From JAQIBY01 sp046546095 (lineage in GTDB: Bacteria > Bacteroidota > Bacteroidia > Bacteroidales > ML635J-15), in assembly GCA_046546095.1 (NCBI GenBank), contig JBKGYK010000055.1, positions 1 to 22,375 on the forward strand: a DNA stretch of 22,375 nt, read 5' to 3'. The translations under genes were made by a program, and so were the position numbers. Under the pieces are notes generated by a model. The model made no database searches. It was not told where the DNA came from and saw nothing but the letters and a program-made list of their open reading frames with translations. The number at the start of each line of letters is the position of its first letter. The first letter of the stretch is position 1. This document shows positions 6,751 through 13,085 of the stretch, piece by piece.

Positions 6751-7562
6751 AAGAAAATCCCGCGCTGTGCAGACACATAGTTAATGCAAGCCTGCCAGTC
6801 TTCTTTGTATGCTTCTTGTATTTCCTGCAAATCGGATTCGGGAATAAGGGCATTGCTTTTACGTGATGGAATAAAGCGTGCAAGAAAAGCAAGAGTATGA
6901 ATTAACCCCGCTCTGATTTTTTTTTCAACTTTCCCGTGTTTTGCCTCATCAAAGGTAAAGCGCCGGTTAAATTGCCACAACAAGCGCAATTGCTTTTCAG
7001 AGAAGGCCGTGTTAACACCGGATGTTTTAAGGCTTCGGTAATCAAAATCCGCCTTGCAGAATTCAGCCAGGTAATTCAGGCTTTTTTCGGGAGCAGTTTT
7101 GAATTCTTCCTGAAACATCACCAGAGGTTTTTGCTGAAAAATAGACTCCAGCAGCTCAATGATTTTCCGGTATTCAAGATGTTCTCTACGGAAAAACCCG
7201 TTGTTCTCCTTCAGATTAAAAAACTCCCTGAAAGTCAGGTTCCCGTTTTTGCGGATGTGATACTTGTATTTTGATGCAATCCATTTATCATGCCGGCGCA
7301 GGACGAGGATGATTTTTGCTTCAGGATATTTTTCAGCAAAATCAAACAATTTGTTTGCATTTGGCCGGCCTTTACCGATGTCAATTTCCGTAGACAACAG
7401 AACAGGTTTCGTGGCATTTGCAATGATCTGGTCATGCTTTTTAAAGTCATGCTTTTTTACGAAAAGAATGCCCTTGAATTGAGGAAACACTTTTCGCTGC
7501 AAAAAGGTAGAGGCTGTTCTGGGCAAGCCAACATGAAAATAGATATCAGTCTTTTGGGACAT
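6747..7562 (-). CDS. P-loop sulfotransferase-family protein
   Basis: The 271-residue product opens with FHVGLPRTASTFLQ (about residues 9-22), the P-loop-like 5'-phosphosulfate (PAPS) binding loop of sulfotransferases. LVLRRHDKWIASKYKYHIR (about 86-104) is the matching 3'-phosphate-binding region with its Arg and Ser. The length suits bacterial single-domain sulfotransferases, which move sulfate from PAPS to carbohydrate, lipid or protein hydroxyls. The acceptor is unknown, and no PAPS synthesis gene is in the window. The gene has its own well-formed promoter (7588-7618) and sits downstream of the heat-shock gene's terminator, so it is a separate unit. It ends tail-to-tail with the DUF4173-like gene, sharing the TTAA at the stop codons. 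Confidence 0.8.
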   Translation of the reverse strand: MSQKTDIYFHVGLPRTASTFLQRKVFPQFKGILFVKKHDFKKHDQIIANATKPVLLSTEIDIGKGRPNANKLFDFAEKYPEAKIILVLRRHDKWIASKYKYHIRKNGNLTFREFFNLKENNGFFRREHLEYRKIIELLESIFQQKPLVMFQEEFKTAPEKSLNYLAEFCKADFDYRSLKTSGVNTAFSEKQLRLLWQFNRRFTFDEAKHGKVEKKIRAGLIHTLAFLARFIPSRKSNALIPESDLQEIQEAYKEDWQACINYVSAQRGIFF

Positions 7563-7587
7563 GTTATATTGAATTGTTCAGTAGCAC

Positions 7588-7618
7588 CAAAGGTACACTT
7601 GTTGATAGGGAAATCAAA
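7588..7618 (-). promoter_or_regulatory. Consensus Bacteroidota promoter of the sulfotransferase-like gene
   Basis: On the minus strand TTTG (complement of 7615-7618) is followed after 19 nt by TACCTTTG (complement of 7588-7595). This is a perfect match to TTTG-N19-TAnnTTTG. The ATG is 25 nt beyond the -7 element. Confidence 0.75.
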
Positions 7619-7623
7619 ATCAG

Positions 7624-7654
7624 AAAACAAAAAAGGAGAGGCTTTCACCTCTCC
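7624..7654 (-). terminator. Intrinsic terminator of the small heat-shock gene
   Basis: On the minus strand GGAGAGG-TGAAAG-CCTCTCC (7635-7654) is followed by a T-rich run (complement of 7624-7634). It lies about 30 nt after the hsp20 stop codon. Confidence 0.88.
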
Positions 7655-7685
7655 CTGATTTTACCAAAACGAATCAAACTTCAAC

Positions 7686-8108
7686 TTACTTGATAGAAAT
7701 TTTCTTTTTGACATCTTCCCGTGGTGATGTTTTCGGGATGACAATGAGCAAAATTCCTTTGTCATATTTCGCCTGTATATCATCTTCTTTTGCATCTTCG
7801 GGCAGCTCAAAAGTACGTGTAAAGCTGCTCATACCAAATTCACGGCGATAATACTTATGGTCATCAGATTTCTCCTCCTTTTCATCTTTGTGCTCATAGC
7901 TGATGATCAGGCGATGGTTGTCCACATCGATGTCAAAATCTTTTTTCTCAAAACCAGGTGCTGAAACTTCTACCTGGTAATCCTTACCGGTTTCTTTCAC
8001 ATTGATTGCCGGCTGAAATGTTCTTTCGTCCATGTTTTCAAAATCTTTCATGAACTGATCCCACATACTTGGGAGATAGTTGCTTGTGCTTTTAATCATT
8101 GGTATCAT
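7686..8108 (-). CDS. Small heat-shock protein, Hsp20/alpha-crystallin family
   Basis: From the ATG at 8108 the product is 140 residues, a normal Hsp20 length. The N-terminal arm (1-32) is followed by the alpha-crystallin domain (about 33-126): PAINVKETGKDYQVEVSAPG, then YRREFGMSSFTRTFELPED, then the signature AKYDKGILLIVIPK. The tail ends in ISI (residues 137-139), the I-x-I oligomerisation motif. These are ATP-independent cytoplasmic holdases that keep unfolding proteins soluble during stress. A GGAGG lies 12 nt before the ATG, better than most starts here, and decides the start against a longer form that would begin at 8156. The leader contains the TTTAACTAAAAA motif shared with hcp and two other genes. 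It is monocistronic, closed by the terminator at 7624-7654. Confidence 0.95.
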   Translation of the reverse strand: MIPMIKSTSNYLPSMWDQFMKDFENMDERTFQPAINVKETGKDYQVEVSAPGFEKKDFDIDVDNHRLIISYEHKDEKEEKSDDHKYYRREFGMSSFTRTFELPEDAKEDDIQAKYDKGILLIVIPKTSPREDVKKKISIK

Positions 8109-8277
8109 AACTATGGTCCTCCAATATTTTTTAGTTAAACTTTTGTTTTCATCCAAAATATATCAAACTGCATACCAGCACGGTTTTTCTGCCATTTTAT
8201 CAACAGATACAACAACCTACTGCCATTGTGTCTGTTTTATGACAGTACCCGATGCCACTTTGACATCCCTGATTAGA

Positions 8278-8306
8278 TTGATAATCTGATTTTTATGTGT
8301 ATTTTG
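8278..8306 (+). promoter_or_regulatory. Predicted promoter of the DUF5684-like gene
   Basis: TTG (8278-8280) is followed after 19 nt by TATTTTG (8300-8306), one base short of TAnnTTTG. An alternative is TTTTG (8302-8306) with TATGTTTA (8324-8331). The first places the shared TTTAACTAAAA leader motif inside the 5'UTR, as in the other genes that have it. Confidence 0.4.
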
Positions 8307-8349
8307 ATCCGGAAAACTCAAATTATGTTTAACTAAAACCTTAGTAACT

Positions 8350-8805
8350 ATGGATCAAAATTTATTTAGTGTACTCGTAGGAGTAGGAAGTGCTCTTATT
8401 GTAATTTATTTTCTTATCCTAATCCTTATGGTTATTTCCATGTGGATGGTATTTGAAAAAGCAAAACAACCCGGTTGGGCTGCAATCATTCCGATTTACA
8501 ACCTGATCATCTATCTTCGCATCAGTAGTTTGCATTGGGCCTGGGTGTTTTTGATTTTCGCAGTTTTCATTCCGGTTGTCGGAGCACTGGCTGTCTGGGT
8601 ATTTTTTGGAATTATTTTACCAATCCGTGCAGCCAAAAACTACGGTCAATCGGGTGGTTTTGCAGTAGGTCTGATTCTACTGCCATTTATCTTCTGGCCC
8701 ATTATGGCTTTCAAAAAAGACATACAGTGGACTGGTGAACTCGAGAAGAAAGACGTTCCTGTTGGAGAAGAATTTGACAATAAACAAGTAGGTGCGGAGA
8801 AATAA
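8350..8805 (+). CDS. DUF5684-like small membrane protein
   Basis: This 151-residue protein has about four membrane segments. It carries the family-like signature MWMVFEKAKQPGWAAIIPIYN (about residues 32-52), followed by AAKNYGQSGGFAVGLILLPF and a charged C-terminal tail of about 30 residues. DUF5684-type proteins occur across Bacteroidota and other bacteria, sometimes fused to signal-peptidase-like domains; their role is unknown. It is transcribed divergently from the small heat-shock gene across a 241-nt interval and shares a leader motif with it, which hints at shared control but does not show it. A terminator follows the stop codon. Confidence 0.8.
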   Translation: MDQNLFSVLVGVGSALIVIYFLILILMVISMWMVFEKAKQPGWAAIIPIYNLIIYLRISSLHWAWVFLIFAVFIPVVGALAVWVFFGIILPIRAAKNYGQSGGFAVGLILLPFIFWPIMAFKKDIQWTGELEKKDVPVGEEFDNKQVGAEK

Positions 8806-8827
8806 ACAGACGCGCAATTCTTTCACA

Positions 8828-8856
8828 AAAGCTGTCCATTCCGGGCAGCTTTTTTT
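8828..8856. terminator. Bidirectional terminator between the DUF5684-like gene and thpR
   Basis: AAAGCTGTCC (8828-8837) pairs with GGGCAGCTTT (8843-8852), a 10-bp stem with one U-G pair and a 5-nt loop, followed by T's to 8856. Read on the minus strand the stem ends in TTTT, and it abuts the thpR stop codon at 8855-8857, so it can serve both genes. Confidence 0.85.
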
Positions 8857-9391
8857 ATTTCAACTCAAAGGATTCAACAGGTTTGTACCTGGCGCCCTCT
8901 GGTTTCAACTCGGATTGATAAAGATTTAAAGCGGATACGGTCAAACCATCTGTGTGCGGTTCCGGAAAAAGAAGATTCTGTTTGGGGACAAACTTAAACC
9001 TGGCAAGGGTTGCATGAGGTTTTGGCGGATGATCGGGATCTTTGCCGAGTATCTCCTGCGCAAGCAGCAGGCTCAGGCGCGAAAATTCGGGATGTTTTTG
9101 ATATCGCAGCCAGATCATTTTAGGTTTTCGCGGAGGCATGAACACAAAGCGTTCGGGCGTGAGGGAAAAGGGCTCAAAAGCTTCCAGAATCCGGCTTATT
9201 TTACTGCTTAGCTCAGGAATTTGGGATTCCGGGGTATCGCCTATAAACAAGCTGGTGACATGCAGGTTATTCTCAGGTGTCCACCGGATGTTTCTAATGT
9301 GCGTGTTTTTTTCGCGTACTGAGAGGCATAAGGATTTATGCTTCTCGTCTAGTGGTATTCCCAGGAACAGGCGTTTTACTTTTTCTCCCAT
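8855..9391 (-). CDS. thpR: RNA 2',3'-cyclic phosphodiesterase (2'-5' RNA ligase family, ThpR/LigT)
   Basis: The 178-residue product has the two H-x-T-x motifs of the 2H phosphoesterase fold: HVTSLF (His44, Thr46) and HATLARF (His126, Thr128). It opens with KRLFLGIPLD, the usual first strand of ThpR/LigT. Members open 2',3'-cyclic phosphates on RNA ends and show weak 2'-5' ligase activity; the physiological substrate is often unclear. Length and motif spacing are normal. The ATG at 9391 lies inside the end of the nitroreductase gene (16-nt overlap), so it is the last gene of the tightly packed minus-strand operon that starts at 11807. Its functional relation to the flavin genes upstream is not evident. 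Confidence 0.93.
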   Translation of the reverse strand: MGEKVKRLFLGIPLDEKHKSLCLSVREKNTHIRNIRWTPENNLHVTSLFIGDTPESQIPELSSKISRILEAFEPFSLTPERFVFMPPRKPKMIWLRYQKHPEFSRLSLLLAQEILGKDPDHPPKPHATLARFKFVPKQNLLFPEPHTDGLTVSALNLYQSELKPEGARYKPVESFELK

Positions 9392-9909
9392 GTATTCCAG
9401 TGAAGTTTTTCAGGATTCCATTTATCTTTTGGCTTGTCACTACCATCCGGCACCCCAATGGGGATGATATTGAGTGGTATCAGATGTTTGGGGATATTGC
9501 AGGCCTCAACCACAGGTTTCATTCGCTCCTCATAGGGATACAAGGCGGTCCACACAGCACCAAAACCCAGTGCTTCAGTGGCAAGTAAGATATTTTCGGT
9601 GGCCGCACAGGTATCCTGCAGCCAGTATGAGTGTCCTGAGGGCGATTCAATGGACGTATCACCCAACACCACGATGGCTGCAGGAACATCCCTCAGCATT
9701 TTTGCATAGGGCAGCTGTTCCGCTAAATCCTGCAATTTTTGTCTGTCTGTTATCACAAGAAACTCCCAGGCCTGCATATTTCGTGCAGTAGGTGCTGCCA
9801 TTCCGGCTTTTACAATTTTTTCGAGACTTTTTCCGTCAACATCTCCGGCGTTAAAATTTCTGACAGATTTTCTTTCGTGGATAAATTTCAGATACTTGTT
9901 ATCAGCCAT
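9376..9909 (-). CDS. Nitroreductase-family FMN oxidoreductase
   Basis: From the ATG at 9909 the product is 177 residues, typical of short nitroreductases. It has the N-terminal FMN-phosphate motif HERKSVRNF (Arg13-Lys-Ser), PTARNMQAWEFLVI in the position of the usual PSxxNxQPW segment, and TEALGFGAVWTALYP followed by IPIGVPDG for the second half of the flavin site. Members are dimeric, bind FMN and use NAD(P)H to reduce nitro groups, quinones or flavins; the natural substrate is unknown here. The start overlaps the end of the FMN/4Fe-4S membrane protein gene by 8 nt, implying translational coupling and a shared redox role. A longer form from 9939 would begin inside that gene and adds ten polar residues, so it is disfavoured. 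Confidence 0.9.
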   Translation of the reverse strand: MADNKYLKFIHERKSVRNFNAGDVDGKSLEKIVKAGMAAPTARNMQAWEFLVITDRQKLQDLAEQLPYAKMLRDVPAAIVVLGDTSIESPSGHSYWLQDTCAATENILLATEALGFGAVWTALYPYEERMKPVVEACNIPKHLIPLNIIPIGVPDGSDKPKDKWNPEKLHWNTWEKK

Positions 9910-11074
9910 GGTTCTGTTTTCTTTTTTTGGTTTTAACAATGGGTTTTCTTAACAAATCGAGCATCATCCCGGTAGGGCAAAAATACCGGCACCAGGGTTT
10001 GGTAATGAAAGCTGACAAAATAAGCATAATGGCAGCCAGGATGATCACGGCCAGCGATGCCGCCTGAATCCGGAACACAGAGAAGGGTTCAAGATCACTC
10101 AATGGCAGGCTTATTCCCGCAAGGGTAAGCAGGACAATTGCAAAAAACGCAATCGGCCTGAACCAGCGGAAAAAACGTTTTACAGAAGCGGGCAATTCCT
10201 TTCTTCTGCGGGGTATTTTTCCAATAAGTTCCTGAGCTGCACCAAAAGGGCATACATATGTACAATAAAATGACCGGCTGGTAAACAAAGGCAAACTCAC
10301 GGAAATGACAAAAATTGTAAGCAATACAACCTGCATTTCCAGCACAAAGCCGTGCATCAACCAGCCGTAAAGTAATGCAATGGAAAGGAAATATCCACAC
10401 CAGACACCAAGCACAAGAACAGAACTAAGCAGCAAAATCCAGCGCGTTTTCCGGAGTTTTTTTGGATAAAAGAAATGCAGCAGGGCAAAAACCAGAAACA
10501 AGAGTGCTGCAAGGTTTTTCAATACCCAACTGCTCCGTGATTTGCGATGTACCTCCTCAAAATCCGAAAGGCCGGCCAGGAGCTGATTCAGGTCTTTACT
10601 TACGGCAACACAACTCAGGGTTGCTCCGGAAACTACATCGGGGTCTTCTTCCAGCACTTCGGCTGGTTTCATTCCGTTCCATTGCTCAAAGAAATTCTCC
10701 CGCTCCAGCCAGGCAATATAGGAAGGCGTTTCATCACCATAAGACAAGAGCTCAATATGCATGATTTCCATATCTTGGTTCAGCACAACTGCAAAATTCA
10801 GCGGACTGGCAAATCCGACGGTTTGTTCATCCAGATCAGAGCTGTACAAAACATAACCAACCGGCCCTTCACCGGTAAGAATGGTACAGATTTGCCGGCT
10901 GCTGTCCTTAGAAATCCGGATTCGTCCATCAAACTGTTCTTCAAGAAAGCTGACATCATGCCCGGCAGGTGTAGTCAGAGATTTTTTTTGACGTTCGGAT
11001 GTAAACAAAAACAATAAGGCGCTGAGGGTAATCAGCAAAACGACCTGTATAATTCGTACTGCTTTCGTATTCAT
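9902..11074 (-). CDS. Membrane FMN-binding / 4Fe-4S protein (NosR/NapH/RnfG-like)
   Basis: From the ATG at 11074 (AGGA 5 nt upstream) the product is about 390 residues. Residues 4-24 form a membrane anchor. A periplasmic FMN-binding domain (about 35-170) ends in DVVSGATLS (residues 146-154), the consensus where ApbE attaches FMN to Thr152. About five further membrane helices follow (roughly 185-355). Two NapH/NosR-type Cys motifs, CTYVCPFG (from 271) and CRYFCPTG (from 362), each C-x3-C-P, suggest iron-sulfur binding near the cytoplasmic face. This architecture carries electrons across the inner membrane to an extracytoplasmic flavin. ApbE and the donor are not in the window. An alternative ATG at 11095 overlaps the upstream gene. 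It is flanked by an RsmI-like gene (10-nt gap) and a nitroreductase gene (8-nt overlap). Confidence 0.88.
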   Translation of the reverse strand: MNTKAVRIIQVVLLITLSALLFLFTSERQKKSLTTPAGHDVSFLEEQFDGRIRISKDSSRQICTILTGEGPVGYVLYSSDLDEQTVGFASPLNFAVVLNQDMEIMHIELLSYGDETPSYIAWLERENFFEQWNGMKPAEVLEEDPDVVSGATLSCVAVSKDLNQLLAGLSDFEEVHRKSRSSWVLKNLAALLFLVFALLHFFYPKKLRKTRWILLLSSVLVLGVWCGYFLSIALLYGWLMHGFVLEMQVVLLTIFVISVSLPLFTSRSFYCTYVCPFGAAQELIGKIPRRRKELPASVKRFFRWFRPIAFFAIVLLTLAGISLPLSDLEPFSVFRIQAASLAVIILAAIMLILSAFITKPWCRYFCPTGMMLDLLRKPIVKTKKRKQNHG

Positions 11075-11084
11075 CAATTTCCTG

Positions 11085-11807
11085 TTAATTTTCATCAAAT
11101 GCCTGCACAATAAAAACGGCAGGTCGTTTATGCAATACGGGATTGGGTGCAGCCCTCCAGGTTTTCACCCGCAAGGTACGCAAAAAAGCATCATGGGAAT
11201 CAATATCACAAGCCACACATAGCCAGGTATTGCCGGTAAGTGACTCCATCATTGCTGCAAACATGGCATCATTGCGATAGGGAGTTTCCATAAAAATCTG
11301 CGATGCCTTTTGCCGGCTGCTTTGCTTTTCTATTTCCTGTAATGCACGTTTGCGTTCATGGGCTTTCACGGGCAAATAGCCGTGAAACATGAACCGCTGT
11401 CCATTCAGGCCGGAAGCAACCAAACCAAGCAACATGGATGAAGAACCTGCATGGGGTACAACAGCAATGTTTTCCTGATGCGCTTTCAGAATCAGCTCAT
11501 TGCCCGGATCAGCTATACCAGGCAGGCCTGCATCCGACATAATGCCAACATCGTGTCCTTTCCTGAGCCAGTTCAGTGCCTCCAGACTCTCTGATGAATC
11601 AACACGTTTATTCATCTCAAGGAAATGCATGGCATCAATATCAATGCGCTTATCCAGACTTTTCAAATACCGCCGTGTTGCCTTAAGATTCTCAACCACC
11701 CAGTATTTTATTTCATGCATCTTTCTGTATAAAGATAAAGGAATGTCATCTTCATTGCTGTCATCACTGATACGGTTGGGTATCAAATGTAATTCTCCGT
11801 TTCCCAT
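11085..11807 (-). CDS. SAM-dependent methyltransferase, RsmI/tetrapyrrole methylase family
   Basis: From the ATG at 11807 the product is 240 residues. It begins GELHLIPNRISDD, then has VVENLKATRRYLKSL, GHDVGIMSDAGLPGIADPGN (the SDAGxPxxxDPG signature of RsmI) and VPHAGSSSMLLGLVASGLNG. The family transfers methyl groups from SAM. True RsmI 2'-O-methylates C1402 of 16S rRNA, but this shorter Bacteroidota branch is a paralogue whose substrate I cannot assign, so no gene symbol is given. It heads a minus-strand operon with redox genes. A TTG codon at 11816 lies inside the predicted -7 element and is rejected as start. The TAATTTTG element ends only 6 nt before the ATG, so the transcript may be leaderless. 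Confidence 0.87.
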   Translation of the reverse strand: MGNGELHLIPNRISDDSNEDDIPLSLYRKMHEIKYWVVENLKATRRYLKSLDKRIDIDAMHFLEMNKRVDSSESLEALNWLRKGHDVGIMSDAGLPGIADPGNELILKAHQENIAVVPHAGSSSMLLGLVASGLNGQRFMFHGYLPVKAHERKRALQEIEKQSSRQKASQIFMETPYRNDAMFAAMMESLTGNTWLCVACDIDSHDAFLRTLRVKTWRAAPNPVLHKRPAVFIVQAFDEN

Positions 11808-11813
11808 AGGCAA

Positions 11814-11821
11814 CAAAATTA
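11814..11821 (-). promoter_or_regulatory. Perfect -7 element just upstream of the RsmI-like start
   Basis: On the minus strand this reads TAATTTTG, a full match to TAnnTTTG, and it is separated from the ATG (11807) by 6 nt. No clear TTG is found at -33 spacing. Confidence 0.5.
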
Positions 11822-11914
11822 ATAATTTATTTTCAACTATCTGCCTGAATGAAGAAAGGCCTGCTTATTATGAACATATGTTACATAATATTTTTATTTT
11901 CATGGGGAATGCAG

Positions 11915-11922
11915 TATATTTG
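11915..11922 (+). promoter_or_regulatory. Perfect -7 element just upstream of the surface-locus start
   Basis: TATATTTG matches TAnnTTTG fully and ends 5 nt before the ATG at 11928. The -33 region is a T-rich run (11891-11900) without a clean TTTG. Confidence 0.55.
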
Positions 11923-11927
11923 CTTTT

Positions 11928-13085
11928 ATGCATTCTGAAATAAAAGCGGTATTGACAGGTATGCTTCTGATTGCTTTTACCTGCGGTTATGTCAGCAGCC
12001 AGACTGACTATCCACATGGAAATGCTGCATATATCTCAGAAAGCGAAACTCATGGAGAAGTGACCATCAATGGTGGCAATCATGTTTATGCTTACGATCA
12101 TTCCACGAAACAATACCGTTTTCAGCAATACATTCTTATTCCTGACCTGACTGACACGCCCAACGGAAACTACACGGACAGCCTTTTTCTTTACGGATAT
12201 GGCAGCCATGGGACAGCTACTGACACTGCGTTTCAGTGGGATGCGCAATCATTTACCGGAAGCAGATTTGACCGTGTGAACCTATTTGTCAGTCCCCTGT
12301 CGGAAAGCTCGATGAATTATGCTACAGCCTTATCATTAAGTGCCAGCTGGTGCTACTCTGACAGTTGTCCTGCAGCAATATCCGCACCGGATTCCACCCT
12401 GGCATGGCCGGAAGATCCCCCGTTTTCAGGGATATATGAATTATGGGAAGGTGAAGAACTGGTCAATGCCGGCGATATCAAAGGTACGGGAACGGACTCG
12501 AAACACTCTCAGCAACAGCTTGACACCGGCAGCAATCAGTCATACTGTGTAAGCCAATACGGCAGGGGCTGGCGATTGCCCACAGATGCAGAAGTCGGAC
12601 ATTTTAATGATGAAGAAGGATTAAACAATGGATTTGATGAAGCCTATCGCGGCACATCCGAAGACAAATACCTGTGGACATGCTCTCTTTTTAAGGTATA
12701 TGAAGTTAAACGCTGGCCGGCCAGGGTATCTGACGGTTACTGGGAAAACTGCTCGGGCTTTCTGTATACGCAGAATTATGTGCGTTGCGTATTTTGTGGT
12801 CCCGGAGACAGCAGCAGCGGTAAATCCGCACCACCATCCGGTACGCAGGAGCTCCGCCTTTATCCCAATCCTGCCCGGGATAATGTAAGAATAAGCACTT
12901 CCAAACCAGGCATCCGAAGCATCAGTATAATCAGCAACACCGGACAAATAATAAAACAAGCAGCAGTACCGCACAAAGGAGAAATTGTTGTTTCTGTGGA
13001 AGATATCAGTTCCGGCAGTTATATTGTGAATATTGTATTTGAAGATGACACGATTATAAATAAAAAACTCATCATAAGGCCATGA
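11928..13085 (+). CDS. Secreted protein with FISUMP-like domain and T9SS type A sorting domain
   Basis: This is a 385-residue protein with a signal peptide (about 1-25, ending CGYVSSQ). A beta-rich N-terminal half (about 26-165) has no recognised match. A FISUMP/DUF1566-like segment (about 205-290) contains YGRGWRLPTDAEVGHF and a Cys-containing end YVRCVFC. A C-terminal type A sorting domain begins LRLYPNPARDNVRI (about residue 306) and ends NKKLIIRP. The sorting domain predicts export by the T9SS and attachment to, or release from, the cell surface. Several cysteines suggest disulfides. Its stop overlaps the next start (ATGA), so translation is probably coupled. It is the first gene of the surface locus; the -7 element sits so close that translation may begin at the very 5' end of the mRNA. 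Confidence 0.85.
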   Translation: MHSEIKAVLTGMLLIAFTCGYVSSQTDYPHGNAAYISESETHGEVTINGGNHVYAYDHSTKQYRFQQYILIPDLTDTPNGNYTDSLFLYGYGSHGTATDTAFQWDAQSFTGSRFDRVNLFVSPLSESSMNYATALSLSASWCYSDSCPAAISAPDSTLAWPEDPPFSGIYELWEGEELVNAGDIKGTGTDSKHSQQQLDTGSNQSYCVSQYGRGWRLPTDAEVGHFNDEEGLNNGFDEAYRGTSEDKYLWTCSLFKVYEVKRWPARVSDGYWENCSGFLYTQNYVRCVFCGPGDSSSGKSAPPSGTQELRLYPNPARDNVRISTSKPGIRSISIISNTGQIIKQAAVPHKGEIVVSVEDISSGSYIVNIVFEDDTIINKKLIIRP

